The notes beneath the pieces are model-generated. The model saw nothing but the letters and a program-made list of their open reading frames with translations, was not told the DNA's origin and searched no databases. A stretch of DNA of 6,733 nt from Candidatus Kerfeldbacteria bacterium (GTDB taxonomy: Bacteria > Patescibacteriota > Patescibacteriia > Veblenbacterales > UBA10138): the NCBI GenBank assembly GCA_016217875.1, contig JACRFN010000062.1, positions 1 to 6,733 on the forward strand, written 5' to 3'. Made by a program: the position numbers and the translations under genes. Within the stretch, counting starts at the first letter, position 1, and every line of letters begins with the position of its first letter. Shown here piece by piece: positions 5,770-6,733 of the stretch.

Positions 5770-6153
5770 ATGGAGAAAAAATCCCTCTCGGGCCTAAGTG
5801 AGCTCGAGCTCAAACAGCTTTATTGCGCATCATACACCGAGCTTGAGCAAATAAGGCTGGAAGTAGAGTGCGTAGTCAAATGTTTGCGTGTTGGACCCAA
5901 GAAACAAGAGTTTTTGAGTCTGAAATCACAAGCACAAATTTTGAAGAGTAGCTACAAAAAGTCCGTTCCTAAACATCAGGCGATTTGTGCTGATTTGCGT
6001 CAGGCAGGAGTTAGCAGATCATGTATTGAGCAATGGCGTCAGGAGTGTAAGTCAGAAATAGGCGTTCCCAATATGCGCCCCCGACGATTGTCGCAGTTGC
6101 CACCGCTAATTCCTTTTACGCCCAAAATCCAAATCATCAATGAAATTGTCTAA
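5770..6153 (+). CDS. Helical Cys-rich protein, possible helix-turn-helix, unknown function
   Basis: Unrecognised 127-residue protein. Residues about 10-65 look mostly alpha-helical. Six Cys occur (19, 34, 38, 73, 85, 93). Residues about 72-92, with ADLRQAGVSRSCIEQW in the middle, resemble a helix-turn-helix (LRQ-AGVS turn, then a Ser/Arg-led helix), so DNA binding is possible but weakly supported. The C-terminus is basic and Pro-rich (MRPRR, then PPLIPFTPK). AAGGAG at 5757-5762 gives a good ribosome binding site 7 nt before the ATG. The gene lies 59 nt after the previous stop, is last in unit 1, and is followed by a structured region and a strong terminator. If it is a regulator it could act on its own unit; that is speculation. 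Confidence 0.72.
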   Translation: MEKKSLSGLSELELKQLYCASYTELEQIRLEVECVVKCLRVGPKKQEFLSLKSQAQILKSSYKKSVPKHQAICADLRQAGVSRSCIEQWRQECKSEIGVPNMRPRRLSQLPPLIPFTPKIQIINEIV

Positions 6154-6169
6154 CACAAAAATTTTTAAG

Positions 6170-6244
6170 CCCCTGGCCCACCCATAGCCAGCGGCGCACG
6201 GAACGACGATTTAGGCCAACAACCGACAATCATCGCTCTAGGGG
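6170..6244 (+). ncRNA. Structured 3' region before the unit 1 terminator
   Basis: CCCCT (6170-6174) can pair with AGGGG (6240-6244), enclosing a TGGC/GCCA hairpin (6174-6190, one base shared) and CGACGATT (6204-6211) with AATCATCG (6228-6235, one mismatch). The outer stem uses bases also needed by the terminator stem at 6242-6252, so the two compete. It may be a 3' UTR structure or a small-RNA precursor. Only the pairings are seen; no known RNA family is recognised. Confidence 0.35.
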
Positions 6245-6292
6245 ATTTCAGCCAAGCATCTAAGCAAGCTGAAATCCCTTTTTTATTTTTTT
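6242..6292 (+). terminator. Strong intrinsic terminator ending unit 1
   Basis: GGGATTTCAGC (6242-6252) pairs perfectly with GCTGAAATCCC (6268-6278), an 11-bp stem with a 15-nt loop, followed by T6-A-T7 (6279-6292). Confidence 0.95.
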
Positions 6293-6296
6293 AAAT

Positions 6297-6325
6297 TTGA
6301 CAGCTTTTTGCACCCACGCTATACT
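6297..6325 (+). promoter_or_regulatory. Consensus promoter of small-gene unit 2
   Basis: Perfect TTGACA (6297-6302), 17 nt, then TATACT (6320-6325), directly after the unit 1 terminator. Predicted start is near 6332. It is the closest match to the sigma70 consensus in the window. Confidence 0.9.
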
Positions 6326-6335
6326 ATTTTTACTT

Positions 6336-6410
6336 ATGTATCGCTCAGCCAGCAACAATTATTGGTTCTGGTTTACTCCGGCCGGCAGGCTCGGGGCGGT
6401 GGTGGCATAG
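6336..6410 (+). CDS. Candidate 24-residue aromatic leader peptide, unit 2
   Basis: The ATG lies about 4 nt after the predicted transcription start, with no ribosome binding site. The product carries a Y-W-F-W-F cluster at residues 9-13 and ends RLGAVVA before TAG, echoing LILGVIVA in unit 1. The codons TTC-TGG-TTT lie in the left strand (6368-6374) of a hairpin, and codons 16-18 (6381-6389) hold most of a strand able to block the downstream terminator. This matches the logic of transcription attenuators that sense translation of a leader peptide. The signal (aromatic amino acid, aromatic tRNA, nascent-peptide stalling or other) cannot be told from sequence. Confidence 0.5.
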   Translation: MYRSASNNYWFWFTPAGRLGAVVA

Positions 6411-6441
6411 GTAGACAGCAAGCCAAACCAGTTCCCCAAAC

Positions 6442-6476
6442 CCTTCCGGTTACGCATCGGAAGGCGTTTTTGTTTG
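6442..6476 (+). terminator. Intrinsic terminator inside the unit 2 leader
   Basis: CCTTCCG (6442-6448) pairs with CGGAAGG (6458-6464), a perfect 7-bp stem with a 9-nt loop, followed by CG and a T-rich tail with T5 and T3 runs. It lies between the unit 2 promoter and the next gene, so transcription must read through it to reach that gene unless a further promoter lies in 6477-6535, where I see only a weak TTGCCA/TGTAAA pair. Confidence 0.85.
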
Positions 6477-6545
6477 TACCTTAAAAATTGCCAATCACAA
6501 ATCACATGTTGTAAAACCAAAACACACCCAATCACAGGAGGAAGT

Positions 6546-6733
6546 ATGTTTAAAATTTCGGGAAAATGCCCAGTCGGCGCCGCTGTTATTATTTACCGCG
6601 AGTTAGCCAATCTGTTGCAGGCTATGAGCGAGTGTTACCAGCAGCCGGAACGCCAGCTAACCAGGCTCAAGCGAATTGCTTGGGGCAGCTTTGAGGAGTT
6701 GATGATGGAAGTGTCTACTTGGTTATTTGAACA
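6546..6733 (+). CDS. Small protein of unknown function, cut by the window end
   Basis: Only the first 62 codons are present and no stop is reached. Not recognised. The product begins MFKISGKCPVGAA, then appears helical with leucines at i, i+3/4 spacing through LANLLQAM and FEELMMEV; two Cys (8, 30) and two Trp are visible. AGGAGG at 6536-6541 with a 4-nt spacer is an excellent ribosome binding site, sharing 12 identical bases through the ATG with the gene at 5465. It lies downstream of the predicted attenuator and is its likely target. Function unknown; the remaining length and any downstream partners are outside the window. Confidence 0.7.
   Translation, partial: MFKISGKCPVGAAVIIYRELANLLQAMSECYQQPERQLTRLKRIAWGSFEELMMEVSTWLFE

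Larger units (their letters stand above)
6332..6545 (+). promoter_or_regulatory. Predicted transcription attenuator leader, unit 2
   Basis: CTGGTTT (6368-6374) pairs with AAACCAG (6425-6431), extended by GGCT (6388-6391) with AGCC (6421-6424). Alternatively CCGGCAGG (6382-6389) pairs with CCTTCCGG (6442-6449) at 7 of 8 positions, taking the left arm of the terminator. The alternatives share bases 6388-6389, so they exclude each other. Stop codon to next gene is 135 nt, close to the 131 nt in unit 1. After the terminator the leader (about 6477-6535) is rich in A and C and looks unstructured. Without the downstream gene this could instead be a stand-alone small RNA of about 145 nt. Confidence 0.5.

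Noticed and set aside
6393..6440. tRNA-Leu-like stretch (GGTGGTGGCATAGGTAGACA resembles a Leu tRNA D-arm)
   Set aside because: No anticodon stem, T-arm or acceptor stem can be built around it; the similarity comes from the Gly-Ala-Val-Val-Ala codons and the following bases.
6332..6476. SRP (4.5S) RNA or 6S RNA
   Set aside because: Length and promoter-terminator context would fit, but the conserved SRP motif with a GGAA tetraloop is absent, and the 6S long-stem/bubble layout is not seen.
1..6733. CRISPR array, transposase or insertion-sequence ends
   Set aside because: No regularly spaced 25-40 nt repeats, no transposase-like protein and no long terminal inverted repeats were seen on either strand.

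Overview
This window reads as a chromosomal segment from a bacterium that uses UGA as a stop codon, most likely a member of the Candidate Phyla Radiation (Patescibacteria). That assignment is an inference. It rests on comEC split into separate channel and hydrolase genes, a nucleoside diphosphate kinase with a long internal insertion, a receiver-only response regulator, very compact spacing, and several short proteins of no recognisable family. Nothing in the window proves the lineage.

Bases 1-4776, all on the + strand, carry conserved genes. They are prfB (release factor 2, with a programmed +1 frameshift at an internal UGA), a ComEC/Rec2 membrane channel gene, a ComEC-type metallo-beta-lactamase gene overlapping it by ATGA, a stand-alone receiver-domain response regulator, and ndk followed by an intrinsic terminator. 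None of these genes has a convincing Shine-Dalgarno sequence. Between prfB and comEC lies a symmetric pair of six-copy heptanucleotide arrays that encode the last RF2 codons. An 11-bp duplication that includes the comEC start flanks the right-hand array.

Bases 4777-6733 look different. Two units share one plan: a near-consensus sigma70-type promoter, then a 24-27 codon ORF starting about 4-9 nt after the predicted transcription start, then about 131-135 nt of structured leader, then small genes of unknown function with strong GGAGG ribosome binding sites. The two short ORFs both end in L-G-(V/A)-(I/V)-V-A-stop. In both leaders I can draw mutually exclusive hairpins, and in the second the choice decides whether an intrinsic terminator forms. 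I infer a pair of translation-sensing attenuators controlling small proteins. Unit 1 encodes two Cys/His proteins with zinc-ribbon-like spacing and one helical, Cys-rich protein, and ends in a strong terminator. Unit 2 encodes a small protein cut off by the window end.

The conserved genes cover translation termination, DNA uptake, signalling and nucleotide balance, and show no single shared pathway. The two leader units are the best candidate for an undescribed system.
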